Shown: positions 1 through 8,501 of the stretch, piece after piece
How the letters are laid out: every line of letters begins with the position of its first letter
Numbering within the stretch: the stretch's first letter is position 1
Assembly (NCBI GenBank): GCA_017964325.1
Contig: JAGCSE010000149.1
Coordinates: 1 to 28,218, forward strand
DNA from: Victivallales bacterium
GTDB lineage: Bacteria > Verrucomicrobiota > Lentisphaeria > Oligosphaerales > Oligosphaeraceae
Direction: 5' to 3'
DNA length: 28,218 bases
Notes under the pieces: generated by a model
The model's input: only the letters and a program-made list of their open reading frames with translations
Databases searched by the model: none
What the model was told of the DNA's origin: nothing
Position numbers and translations under genes: made by a program

Positions 1-1
1 C

Positions 2-2623
2 ACCGTTCTAGGCGCGCCAGCCGCCAAGGCGGCAACGGCGTGGATGAACGGCGGCGTCTCCTACATTCCGAAAACCAACGGCGAACGCAATGACGTCTAT
101 GAACGTTTCTTCGTGACCATCGGGCCGAAATTCGAAGAGCATCTGCCGAACATCCCGAACCCGCAGTCACCGTGGAAACATGTGGCGGGCAAGGTGTTGT
201 GGACATATTATCCGGCCAGCGTCCGCGAAAAGGACAAGCAGTACTGGTATGCGTTCTGGCGGCACGGCCTGCGCCACTGCCTCGTGCGCGACCATGAAAA
301 CTGCTGGCGTGACGACGGCGAAAGCTTCACGTTCCGCATCAAGGCCGCCCCCAAAAAAGGCGGCGACCAAGGCTTCTACGACTATTCGCGCTACATGCAG
401 GACACGCTCGGATTCTACTACGGGCCGTACAACAACTTCACGGATTTCGCCCCCGTAAACGAATATTGGAGCACGGACATGGTGGCTCGCACGGCGGACA
501 ACCAATTGATGCCCGCATGGGCCCGTTGCTATGCGCCGAAACCGCTTCGCGCCGTCGAATACTGCGAAAAACTTTCGCCGATCATTCAGGAAAAGTTCCA
601 TTTCAGCACGGCGTACTGCGATGTCCATACATCCGTAACACCTTGGGGGCGTTGCGACTACGACTGGCGTGTGCCCGGCGGCGGGACGTTCGCGCAGGTC
701 TTCTACGCTTTCGGCGAAATCATGCTGCTGCAGAAGAAGGCGTGGGGCGGTCCCGTCTATTCGGAAGGGCCGCATTTCTGCTTCTACAGCGGTCTGACGG
801 ACGGCAACTATGCGCAGGACCGCTACTACAAGATCGCCGACCGCCCATGGCTCGTTGATTTCGATTTGCGGAAAATCCATGATCTGGAATGCAATGTCGG
901 CATGGGCGACACAGGCATGTTCCTCAATGGGACGAAGGCCCGTGGCCGTTACGCCAACGACTGGTCCGCGCAGGTGGACCGCTTCCTGACGGCGACGGTG
1001 GCTTTCGGCCATCCGGGCCATCTCATTGGCAGTCCGAGAGATATGCGCATCGCCTTCAGAGGCTATTTCCTTCTCCAGCAGATCCAGTCGCGCTACACGC
1101 AGGTTCCCGCCACGAGCATCCGCTACGCCGATGGAAACGGCGGCCTGCACGACATCACGGCGGCATTGCTGAACGGCGCCATCAACCGCAGCCAGCTGGT
1201 GGTCGATTACGCGGACGGCACGCATGTCGTCGCCAACGGCAACATGGACGAGATGATGGACGTCACCCATCTGGGCTGTCGTTTCCATCTGGTTCCCAAT
1301 GCTTTCGAATGCTGGACGGACGACGGGCTGAACACCGTTTTCTCCAATGAGCAGGACGGTTCGCGCGCAGATTATGCGGATTCAGAAGAATACATCTACA
1401 TCGACGGCCGCAACAAATTCCATGCCTTCCCGAAGGCGGACGGCGTGGGAGCGGCGGTCTGCCGCGTCGATAAAGGAAACTACTGGGAGATCGTGCAATT
1501 GAATGGCGCGGACTGCGGTTTCGCAATCGACGGCGGCGACGCCCATGCGTTCGACTATGATTGCAAAGACTTGGGGGCAGCCAAGTTGCGCCGTTGCCGC
1601 GGGTTGCTCTACGTGGAGCCCGTCGAAGGCGCGTTCAGCTATCGGATCGACCGGACGTTCAGTACGCGGGAGACGCGGCTGACGTCGGACAAATATCTGA
1701 TCGCGGCAGGCGAAGACGTCGTCATCCAGACACCGGACGGCCCTGTGACGAAGCAGTTCAGCGGAAAGCCTGGCGAACGCGTCTGGTTCAGACATGGCGA
1801 CGATGACATCTGCTTCGTCATCGCCAATCTGCTGGACGTCAAAGCGTCGTTGGACAACGGCCGTCTGGTCTGCCGCCTTCGCAATCCGTTCCCGCATGAC
1901 GTCAACGCGACGGCGACGCTCAATCTGACGAATGAAGAGAAGGCGGTCGCCATCGCTGCAAAAGGTTCCGCTGACGTGAGTTTCAATCTTCCGGAACCGA
2001 CGGAGGAAGGCAAGAAACCGCTGTCCGTGACGTTCCGTTCGGGGAAGGTGGAATATGTCTGGAAGGGCACGCTCGCCTGTGATCTTGTCCACAAGATCGT
2101 CTATGACGGCTTCATGAAAGACTTCAAGCCAGGCGCGAGAATCCGCGTCAAAGGCGGCGAAGAGGAAGCGTTCGACATGACAGAAGTCGGCGCGCATTGC
2201 GAAATCGCTGGCATGTCCTGCGGCGGCGTGTATAAAGACGCATTCTTCATGCATCCGCCATGGCAGAAAGGCAAGACCGGCTGCGCGTACGCACGCGTTG
2301 AGACGACACTGCCAGACGAAGACGAACTCGTCTTCCAGGCGTCGCTCGGCAAGCGTGACAGGACGGACATCGGCGACGGTATCCATTTCATGTTTTTCGT
2401 CGCGGCGAAAGGCCAGCCGGAGACGTTGCTGGGCGAAACGACGCTTGCGGAACATAAATGGATTCCGTTCACGGCGGATCTGTCCAACTGGCGCGGCAAA
2501 AAAGTGACCATGCGGCTTGTGTCGGACGTCGGCCCCACGGGCAATTCGACGGGCGACCATGCGGCCTGGGCGGATATGGTCATCCGCAAGAAAGAGAAAG
2601 TTCTCGCCTATCGGCTCGATTAG
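2..2623 (+). CDS. GH101/DUF5696-like glycoside hydrolase, 5'-truncated by the window edge
   Basis: The reading frame is open from base 2 with no stop before the first internal ATG at 44, so the N-terminus probably lies outside the window. The visible part is 873 codons ending in TAG. Numbered from the Met at 44, a strand-end Asp in YCDVHT (D193, bases 620-622) is followed 48 residues later by VYSEGPH (E241, bases 764-766). This spacing and order resemble the nucleophile and acid/base of GH101-type TIM barrels and of the DUF5696 family; that assignment is inference. A beta-rich region follows, and the last ~150 residues look like a jelly-roll carbohydrate-binding-like domain (GDGIHFMFF, then DLSNWRGKKVTMRL and WADMVI). 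The substrate is unknown. Third codon positions are strongly G/C-biased, more than in the next three genes. A GH2-like four-segment galactosidase is less likely. The protein at 8502 has a comparable Asp/Glu layout. Confidence 0.7.
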   Translation, partial: TVLGAPAAKAATAWMNGGVSYIPKTNGERNDVYERFFVTIGPKFEEHLPNIPNPQSPWKHVAGKVLWTYYPASVREKDKQYWYAFWRHGLRHCLVRDHENCWRDDGESFTFRIKAAPKKGGDQGFYDYSRYMQDTLGFYYGPYNNFTDFAPVNEYWSTDMVARTADNQLMPAWARCYAPKPLRAVEYCEKLSPIIQEKFHFSTAYCDVHTSVTPWGRCDYDWRVPGGGTFAQVFYAFGEIMLLQKKAWGGPVYSEGPHFCFYSGLTDGNYAQDRYYKIADRPWLVDFDLRKIHDLECNVGMGDTGMFLNGTKARGRYANDWSAQVDRFLTATVAFGHPGHLIGSPRDMRIAFRGYFLLQQIQSRYTQVPATSIRYADGNGGLHDITAALLNGAINRSQLVVDYADGTHVVANGNMDEMMDVTHLGCRFHLVPNAFECWTDDGLNTVFSNEQDGSRADYADSEEYIYIDGRNKFHAFPKADGVGAAVCRVDKGNYWEIVQLNGADCGFAIDGGDAHAFDYDCKDLGAAKLRRCRGLLYVEPVEGAFSYRIDRTFSTRETRLTSDKYLIAAGEDVVIQTPDGPVTKQFSGKPGERVWFRHGDDDICFVIANLLDVKASLDNGRLVCRLRNPFPHDVNATATLNLTNEEKAVAIAAKGSADVSFNLPEPTEEGKKPLSVTFRSGKVEYVWKGTLACDLVHKIVYDGFMKDFKPGARIRVKGGEEEAFDMTEVGAHCEIAGMSCGGVYKDAFFMHPPWQKGKTGCAYARVETTLPDEDELVFQASLGKRDRTDIGDGIHFMFFVAAKGQPETLLGETTLAEHKWIPFTADLSNWRGKKVTMRLVSDVGPTGNSTGDHAAWADMVIRKKEKVLAYRLD

Positions 2624-2690
2624 TGGTTAGTGGTTAGAAATCTAGAGGGCTAGTGGCTGGCAAATGTGAGAGCTTCCTTTTGGGAGGAAT
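2624..2690. repeat. Intergenic TAGTGGTTAG direct repeat
   Basis: The stop codon of the upstream gene runs directly into two copies of TAGTGGTTAG-type sequence (TAGTGGTTAGTGGTTAG at 2621-2637), and a degraded copy, TAGTGGCTGG, lies at 2651-2660. Similar GTGG/TTGG-rich stretches sit after the gene ending at 24228 and just upstream of 21103. They look like members of a short intergenic repeat family, but the window has too few copies to prove that. Confidence 0.35.
2683..2687 (+). promoter_or_regulatory. Shine-Dalgarno GGAGG that decides the start of the GH32-like gene
   Basis: GGAGG lies 6 bases before the ATG at 2694 and only 3 bases before the in-frame GTG at 2691. The ATG is therefore the better start. 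Confidence 0.7.
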
Positions 2691-2693
2691 GTG

Positions 2694-4202
2694 ATGGCTG
2701 ATAAACTGCGTCCAAAATATCATTTTTCCATATCCGGCAACGGCAATCCAGGCGATTCCAACGGGGCCTTCTGGGATGGCCACCGCTATCATTTGATGTA
2801 TCTTGTCAAACGGGATGACGGCTACCGCTGGGGGCATGTCTCCAGTACAGATATGGTTGATTGGGAAGGACATCCAGATGCCATTGGTCCAGGCGAAGCA
2901 GAGCCTGGCGGCTGCTTTTCCGGCGGTGGTTTCATCGACCGCGACGGCATGGCCTATCTGACCTACTGGATGCTGTGGGGGCCGCGCGGTTTGGGCATCG
3001 CGAAAAGCCGTGCGCCGTTCGACCAATGGGAGAAACTTCCGCAGAATCCAGTCGTCAAAAGCACGGCATGGGGCTGGACGAAAGATATCGGGCCGGATGG
3101 CAAGGAGCGTGTCTATGCTTCAGCCGATCCGTCGAACATCTGGAAATCCAATGGAAAATACTATTTCGTCGCAGGCAATCTGTGTCTTTTGAACGATTTG
3201 GGACGAGCGGCGGACTCGCCTGAAAATCTAAAGGGTGATTGCGCTTATCTGTTTGAAAGCAAAGATCTTGAGCATTGGGCCTACAAAGGGCCGTTCTACA
3301 AACGGAAGACAGATTCATGCCGCGCGGAAGGCTGGACGGACACGGATGAAGACTGCATGTGCCCAAGCTTCCTGCCATTGCCGTCGTCGCCAAACGGCGG
3401 TGCCATGACGGACAAATATCTATTGTTGTTCATCAGCCACAACCACGGCTGCCAATATTACATCGGTGACTATCACGGCGATACGTTCAAGCCGACAAAA
3501 CATGGCCGCATGACATGGCATGACAAGTCGTATTTCGCTCCTGAGGCGTTGATTGATGGCAAAGGGCGGCAAATTGTATGGACATGGTTGTTGGACAATC
3601 CGTCTGATGATTATGCAAGATACGGCTGGAGCGGCGTTTATGGTCTGCCGCGCTCTTTATGGTTGCGGGAGGACAGAACACTCGGCATCGCGCCTATCGA
3701 CGAGTTGAAACGCCTGCGAAAGAATGAAAAATCGTGGACAGATTTGCGGCTGGTTGATGGCGAAACCAAGCCATTGGAAGGCTTCACAGGCGATTGTTGC
3801 GAGCTTGAACTGACGATGGACAATGCCTTCGCCTTGAATTTCGCGTTGAATGTACGTGTCTCCAACGATGGAAAAGAAAAGACGGTCATCCGCTATGATG
3901 CTGAGACAAAGGAACTTGTATTCGATGCGTCATCCAGCAGTCTGGAGCCGTTCGACGGTTTCAAGGAGCATGTCGATGTCGAATGCGCGCCGTTTGCGTT
4001 AAGGGAAAACGAACCGCTGTCGTTGCGTGTATTCGTCGATGGCCCCATGGTGGAGGTTTTCGCCAATGGACGGCAGGCGATTACACGCCGGGTCTATCCG
4101 ACACTAGGAAGCAACGGTATGTCCGTTACCGCCTCAAATGGTTCTGTTGTCATTTCCAAAATAACGGCATGGGAGATGGCTGCCATTTGCACGGGAAATT
4201 GA
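2694..4202 (+). CDS. Divergent GH32-like beta-fructosidase-family protein
   Basis: 502 residues. The order of GH32 landmarks is clear: RPKYHF at the start, GDSNG (D21) where beta-fructosidases have NDPNG with the nucleophile Asp, WGHVSSTDMVDWE (46-58), GCFSGGG (73-79), ADP (144-146) where the family has RDP, MCP (222-224) where it has the acid/base motif ECP, YFAPEALID-GRQIVWTWL, and a C-terminal beta-sandwich with LRVFVDGPMVEVFANG. The nucleophile Asp and transition-state-stabilising Asp are kept, but the Arg of RDP is Ala and the acid/base Glu aligns with Met222; E219 nearby could substitute. No signal peptide is visible, so it is predicted cytoplasmic. Sucrose or fructan hydrolysis should not be assumed; it may act on another sugar or only bind. 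It lies 70 bp after the GH101-like gene on the same strand. The ATG at 2694 is preferred because of its GGAGG. Confidence 0.8.
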   Translation: MADKLRPKYHFSISGNGNPGDSNGAFWDGHRYHLMYLVKRDDGYRWGHVSSTDMVDWEGHPDAIGPGEAEPGGCFSGGGFIDRDGMAYLTYWMLWGPRGLGIAKSRAPFDQWEKLPQNPVVKSTAWGWTKDIGPDGKERVYASADPSNIWKSNGKYYFVAGNLCLLNDLGRAADSPENLKGDCAYLFESKDLEHWAYKGPFYKRKTDSCRAEGWTDTDEDCMCPSFLPLPSSPNGGAMTDKYLLLFISHNHGCQYYIGDYHGDTFKPTKHGRMTWHDKSYFAPEALIDGKGRQIVWTWLLDNPSDDYARYGWSGVYGLPRSLWLREDRTLGIAPIDELKRLRKNEKSWTDLRLVDGETKPLEGFTGDCCELELTMDNAFALNFALNVRVSNDGKEKTVIRYDAETKELVFDASSSSLEPFDGFKEHVDVECAPFALRENEPLSLRVFVDGPMVEVFANGRQAITRRVYPTLGSNGMSVTASNGSVVISKITAWEMAAICTGN

Positions 4203-4313
4203 CGCTGTTCGTGACCAGAGTTTATGGAAAATATTGTGATTTTGCTTTTTCATGGTAAATTTTGATTGTAATCTATAAAATGGTTTTGAAAAAGCAACAA
4301 ACATGAGGAAAAG

Positions 4314-5273
4314 ATGAACAGGCATTTGCTTTCGACATTGATTTTGAGTTCCTGCATTGCCATGGGGCAGGTCGCGGAACCGAAGGAAGTCATTCTGGAT
4401 ACGGATATTATCGGCGACATCGACGATACATGGGCGTTGGGCATGCTGCTCAATTCGCCTGAACTCGACCTGAAGCTGATCAGTACTGGTACGGGAAATC
4501 CACTGCTCCGCGCAAAATGCGTGGCAAAGATGCTGACACAATTGAAGAGGACGGACATTCCGATTGCCGTCGGCTTGTACAGTTCCGTCAACGCCTTGAG
4601 CAAGAAGCAGTTATGCTGGTCGGCGGATTATGATTTGACGATGTATCAAGGCGATGTCGATTTTAATGGCATTGATGCGATTATCGAGACGTTGGAGAAT
4701 TCCGATGAGCCGACGCTGATTTGTATTGGGCCGTTGGCGAATATCCAACAGGTCTGTCTGCGCCGTCCGGATTTGTGTGAAAAGACAAATCTTGTAGCTA
4801 TGGCAGGCTCCGTCTATAAAGGCTACACGCCTAAACAAGCGCAGGCAGCAGTGGCCGAATGGAATGTCAAATGCCAGATTCCCGAAGCGCAGACGGTGTT
4901 TTCCGCGAATTGGAAATCCATCACGATCACGCCGTTGGACACCTGCGGGTTCGTCCGCCTGAAAGGTGAACGCTACCAACGGATGAAGGATTCGCAATCG
5001 CCTGTCGCCAAGATGATTGTGGAAAATTATCGCCATTGGCTCGGCAAGCCTGACAAGACGGACGAGACGGAAAGCTCCGTGCTGTTCGACACGGTCGCCG
5101 TCTATTTGTCTTACACTCATGATAATCTTGTCATGAAAAAGCTCAACATCGAAATCGACGATCAAGGCATCATGCGGCTGGACACGCCGAAAGCCAAGCC
5201 CATGCTGGTGGCCGTCGATTGGGTGAATTTGGATGCCTACGAAGAATATCTGGTGAAGCGGCTTACAAAATAA
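4314..5273 (+). CDS. Exported nucleoside hydrolase (inosine-uridine-preferring family)
   Basis: 319 residues. After an N-terminal hydrophobic signal (about residues 4-18; LSSC at 11-14 could be a lipobox) comes EVILDTDIIGDIDDTWAL (26-41), the calcium-binding Asp-rich motif of IU-nucleoside hydrolases. The later segments LICIGPLANIQ and NLVAMAGSVY also fit the fold. The family cleaves the N-glycosidic bond of ribonucleosides to base and ribose, but many environmental members have unknown substrates. GAGG at 4305-4308 lies 5 bases before the ATG. The 111 bp gap after the GH32-like gene is AT-rich and may hold a promoter. The permease gene begins 32 bp downstream, so salvage or sugar uptake could be coupled. 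Family assignment is firm; substrate and exact cleavage site are not. Confidence 0.88.
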   Translation: MNRHLLSTLILSSCIAMGQVAEPKEVILDTDIIGDIDDTWALGMLLNSPELDLKLISTGTGNPLLRAKCVAKMLTQLKRTDIPIAVGLYSSVNALSKKQLCWSADYDLTMYQGDVDFNGIDAIIETLENSDEPTLICIGPLANIQQVCLRRPDLCEKTNLVAMAGSVYKGYTPKQAQAAVAEWNVKCQIPEAQTVFSANWKSITITPLDTCGFVRLKGERYQRMKDSQSPVAKMIVENYRHWLGKPDKTDETESSVLFDTVAVYLSYTHDNLVMKKLNIEIDDQGIMRLDTPKAKPMLVAVDWVNLDAYEEYLVKRLTK

Positions 5274-5305
5274 TATCTATTTGGCTGGATATTTTAGAGC
5301 TTCTA

Positions 5306-6325
5306 ATGCTTCCAGAGTATCTAGTTTTTTCTATAGTACCTATGATAATTGGCTTGATTCTTACCATGGCGACGGGCCTGTTGTGGTGCGTCATCGGTTC
5401 GTTGTTGACGGCGGCGCGGCGGGGAGGCTGCCGCGTCGATCATTTCTATGTCGTAGCCTCGCTGGGTGCGCTTGCAGTACTTATTCCGTATCAATTAATT
5501 ACGGGTACGTTGATTCCTACGGAGTGGTCATGGCCCATCGCATGGTGCATCATCGGCAATGCGCTTTTCAATGTGGTGGCGAATTTCTTCGCCATGCTGA
5601 CGCTTGGCAAGGGCAATGCCGCCGTGTATTTTGGTCTGTGCCGCATGGGCTTCGCCGTCTCGTTCGTCTGGGCTGTTCTAGTCTGGGGCGAGAAGACGAC
5701 CTTCTATAACGTAACAGGCATCGTTTGTCTGATAGCAGCCGTCTTCCTGACTGCGAAGGGGGGCAAACAGGACAGTGCAGCAGACAGCAAATGGAATCAC
5801 AAATGTCTGGTATTATGTATCATATCGCTTCTTGCGGGTGGCGCGGCGCAACTCTGCCTGATGCAGGCGGAACGGCTCCACGGTACGAACCTTCCGTTTT
5901 TGACGAAATCGGAACTCCTGTTGGTCACGTATGCCATCTGCTTCGGCATCGGCACGTTGGCGGTCAGAAGCAAGGAGCGTGTGAACATGGCGGTATTGCT
6001 GAAGACAGGGCTGGCATGGTCGGTGGTCGCGGTCACATCATACGGATGCCTTTTCGCGGCACTGCATCGCATGGGTGAAATTGGCCGTGGAGGCATCTTG
6101 TTTCCCATCGCCTGTGCGACGCAGATTCTTTCGTTCTGCGTCGCGACTCCGATTCTGTTCCACGAACGGTTCACACGACAGCAGATTGCGGCGATTGCGC
6201 TCATCGTCATTGGAATTTTCGCTGCCGCTTCGTCTCGCAAGAAGGACGAAGCGCAGCAAAAGGCATTCAACCTATGGCGAGAGGAGCGAACCGTTTTTGT
6301 TGTCAGAAGCCAAAAGACCGAATAA
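5306..6325 (+). CDS. EamA/DMT-superfamily permease, 10 TM
   Basis: 339 residues from the ATG at 5306, with a second possible start at 5342. The frame stays open upstream into the nucleoside hydrolase gene, but those residues do not look like part of a permease. About ten hydrophobic segments are seen, including MIIGLILTMATGLLWCVIGSL, the WPIAWCIIGNALFNVVANFF stretch, FYNVTGIVCLIAAVFLTA before a hydrophilic mid-loop (GGKQDSAADSKW), then five more ending in IAAIALIVIGIFAAASS. The 5+5 layout fits the drug/metabolite transporter superfamily, whose RhaT-like members carry sugars. The substrate cannot be read. The ribosome-binding site is weak, so translation may be coupled to the upstream gene. 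It converges on the next minus-strand gene with only 11 bp between stops. Confidence 0.82.
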   Translation: MLPEYLVFSIVPMIIGLILTMATGLLWCVIGSLLTAARRGGCRVDHFYVVASLGALAVLIPYQLITGTLIPTEWSWPIAWCIIGNALFNVVANFFAMLTLGKGNAAVYFGLCRMGFAVSFVWAVLVWGEKTTFYNVTGIVCLIAAVFLTAKGGKQDSAADSKWNHKCLVLCIISLLAGGAAQLCLMQAERLHGTNLPFLTKSELLLVTYAICFGIGTLAVRSKERVNMAVLLKTGLAWSVVAVTSYGCLFAALHRMGEIGRGGILFPIACATQILSFCVATPILFHERFTRQQIAAIALIVIGIFAAASSRKKDEAQQKAFNLWREERTVFVVRSQKTE

Positions 6326-6336
6326 GAAGGGGAAAA

Positions 6337-7134
6337 TCAACTCTTTAAGATATCGACCAATGTGCGGATGCTTTGATCCCACTTGGAATCAAAGCCGCCT
6401 TCTGGCTCGAAGGAGAACCATGCGTCGTAGTTCACTTCGCGGAGCATGTCGCGGATGAAGGTGTAGTCTGGATGGCCTTCGCCCGTTGGGCAGTACTTAT
6501 ATGGGCGCGGATAATCAGGCGGAGCCGGAACATGCGATTTCACATGGACATGCGCGACTTTTTCACGTAGTTTCATGATGGCGGTGTGCGGTTCGTCGCC
6601 ACAAGTGATGAAATTGCCGCCGTCGAACGTGATACGCATATTCGATGAATGGACCTCCTGTAGCGTGCGCACAAGCGAATCGCCTGAATTGCACATCTTT
6701 CCAGCATTTTCAATGCTGAACAGAATGCCTGCTTCTTGCGCGAGGGAGGCAGCTTGGTTGAGGCCGTCCATATAGCGTACGAATGCTTCTTCGCCTTCGT
6801 TGCCATGCTGGCCGCCATGGCTGAACAGGTGGTTCACGCCGAGAAAATGGCAGGCATCCAAACCAGCACGGACGGTATCCAGCGATTTAGCACGGACTTG
6901 CGGGTCAGGAGAGACAAGATCCGTTGGAATGCAATAAACGGTCGGAGTAAGTCCAAGGTCGTCAAGAACAGCCTTCATGTCTTTTAGCGACATGGACGTT
7001 CTGTTTAGAAACATCTGGAAGATATCGACACCTTGGAGGCCGACGGATTTCCATTCAGCGAGCTTGGCTTTCCAATCCCACGGCTTTCCATCGGGCCCGC
7101 AGTCGTTCATCAACATCACACTTGGTTTGATCAT
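6337..7134 (-). CDS. Xylose-isomerase-like TIM barrel (sugar phosphate isomerase/epimerase family)
   Basis: 265 residues, the usual length for this family. The putative metal ligands are in the expected order: SIENAG (E142), TFDGGNF (D171), HVHVKSH (H197 with neighbours H195 and H201) and SFEPEG (E243). FSHGGQHG at 105-111 fits the strand carrying a substrate-binding His. The protein is predicted cytoplasmic and would interconvert ketoses, inosose-like compounds or related sugars; family members are too varied to name a substrate. AGGA lies 6 bases before the ATG. It is the second gene of a minus-strand pair, 43 bp behind the acyltransferase gene. Confidence 0.88.
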   Translation of the reverse strand: MIKPSVMLMNDCGPDGKPWDWKAKLAEWKSVGLQGVDIFQMFLNRTSMSLKDMKAVLDDLGLTPTVYCIPTDLVSPDPQVRAKSLDTVRAGLDACHFLGVNHLFSHGGQHGNEGEEAFVRYMDGLNQAASLAQEAGILFSIENAGKMCNSGDSLVRTLQEVHSSNMRITFDGGNFITCGDEPHTAIMKLREKVAHVHVKSHVPAPPDYPRPYKYCPTGEGHPDYTFIRDMLREVNYDAWFSFEPEGGFDSKWDQSIRTLVDILKS

Positions 7135-7177
7135 AGTGATTCCTGTTTTTGTAACTATTTGTTATTTAATAAGATAA

Positions 7178-8353
7178 TTATCGTGATAAAATCATGTTCC
7201 CTGAGCGGAAGCGATGCCCTTCCAAGATTTTGTCATGGATAAGACGTTGCAGAGAAGTTTTTTGTGGGACCTTATCCAATGGGAGGTCAGGGTCGCCAAA
7301 AACGCGTTCGCGGGTCTGCCAATCGTTACTTCCTGGACTTGGATAGAGGTGGAACAGCGACTGGAAGCGAACGATGTTGGAGGTCGGCGGCAGGAAATCC
7401 TGCAATGTCGGATCAAGCAGCCATGAACCACAGGCGAATCCCTTGAAATGGAATTCTGGGCAGTATCTTGGGAAGAAATCGCGGGCCTGCTCGATTGCCG
7501 CCTTGCATTCGTCGTAGTCGAGCGGAGCACAGGCGGGAATGTGGATTCCGAGCATAGGATCGTGCGGTTGAACGAACAGCGACCATTCATTCAACGGTAA
7601 TGTGACGGTCTTGTTTGCGAGGCGACCATTGGGGAGGGCAGGGTATCCCGTGACGGAAGTGTCTGTCTCCGTAAATGTTGTCGTGAATGAAGGCGACTGG
7701 TCTTCCTGACAGAAAAATCCATCCGAGAAGACTTTTTGGTCTGGTGGCGCGAGAATGGCGAGCTGGCCGTCACCGTTGTGGCGGTAGATGATGAACGGTG
7801 AATGGTAGGTGGAGAGCTCGAATTCCAGTCGGTGGAGGCGGAAAATTCGTGGGACGACGTGATTGGACATCCATGATTTGTCACAGCCCCAGCAGCCGTG
7901 CATCTCTTTATGGTATTGTGTCCAGACATTTACGACGGAGAGTGAGTCCCGCAGAATGTTTTCGGGAATGCCACGTTGTTTGTACCATGCTTGGACGTGT
8001 GGGAATGCCGCCAGATTGACGATGGCAGGGAAAAACGTGCAGCCCAGCGGCGTTACTCGCCATGGGACGCCTTGCTCCTTTAGTTCGTGGGAGGCGATGT
8101 GAAGCATCCAGTGGCAATGCCATGCCAATCGCACAAGTGCTTCGTTTGCACGGATTTTTGCACCGCATTCCATAAATACGGGCACGGCCTCTTGGCAGAG
8201 GCACGCCATGTCCGCCATTTTTTTCAGATAGTCCTCTTGCAGAAAATAGACACCGTCCGTTGGAAAGCTCGGCTGGGAGTATTGCCAAGTGGCGTTTAGT
8301 TGGTCGATGGCTTCCTGAGACAGTTCAAGTTGAGATAAGATTTTGGTATTCAT
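7178..8353 (-). CDS. Two-domain GNAT-like acyltransferase-domain protein (NAT_N + GNAT_C type)
   Basis: 391 residues. The C-terminal half carries GIHIPACAPLDYDECKAAI, then FFPRYCPEFHFKGFACGSWLLDPTLQDFLP and SNIVRFQSLFHLYP. This pattern matches the GNAT-like C-terminal domain of proteins usually labelled 'acyltransferase domain-containing protein', recalled from family knowledge. The N-terminal ~130 residues would be the paired NAT_N-type helical domain. Biochemical activity of this family is essentially uncharacterised, so no acyl donor or acceptor is proposed. No signal peptide is seen. The gene leads the pair with the isomerase-like gene and is divergent from the GH101-like gene at 8502. 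No strong Shine-Dalgarno is seen before this ATG, so the exact start is less certain. Confidence 0.72.
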   Translation of the reverse strand: MNTKILSQLELSQEAIDQLNATWQYSQPSFPTDGVYFLQEDYLKKMADMACLCQEAVPVFMECGAKIRANEALVRLAWHCHWMLHIASHELKEQGVPWRVTPLGCTFFPAIVNLAAFPHVQAWYKQRGIPENILRDSLSVVNVWTQYHKEMHGCWGCDKSWMSNHVVPRIFRLHRLEFELSTYHSPFIIYRHNGDGQLAILAPPDQKVFSDGFFCQEDQSPSFTTTFTETDTSVTGYPALPNGRLANKTVTLPLNEWSLFVQPHDPMLGIHIPACAPLDYDECKAAIEQARDFFPRYCPEFHFKGFACGSWLLDPTLQDFLPPTSNIVRFQSLFHLYPSPGSNDWQTRERVFGDPDLPLDKVPQKTSLQRLIHDKILEGHRFRSGNMILSR

Positions 8354-8501
8354 TTTGTTAAGAAAACAGCATGGAAGACAGCGGCGATGCTGTACCGCAG
8401 TAATCCTGCAAAAGTTTTTATGAAATGATTGTCGTTTCCGTAAAAAACATCATATTAATGTGTGGTTTAGTAAGGAAAATGCAACAAAAAAAGGTGCGAT
8501 T
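8354..8501. promoter_or_regulatory. Divergent intergenic region, likely promoters for both flanking operons
   Basis: 148 bp separate the minus-strand acyltransferase start from the plus-strand GH101-like start. The sequence is AT-rich and has no convincing ORF. Promoters for both directions should lie here, but I cannot pick -35/-10 boxes with confidence. Confidence 0.5.

Noticed and set aside
1382..2560. Long antisense open frame opposite the GH101-like gene (also one at 167-1288)
   Set aside because: G/C-rich third positions of the sense gene leave antisense frames open. The translations are Arg/Val/Ala-rich without motifs, while the sense frame has clear domain signals.
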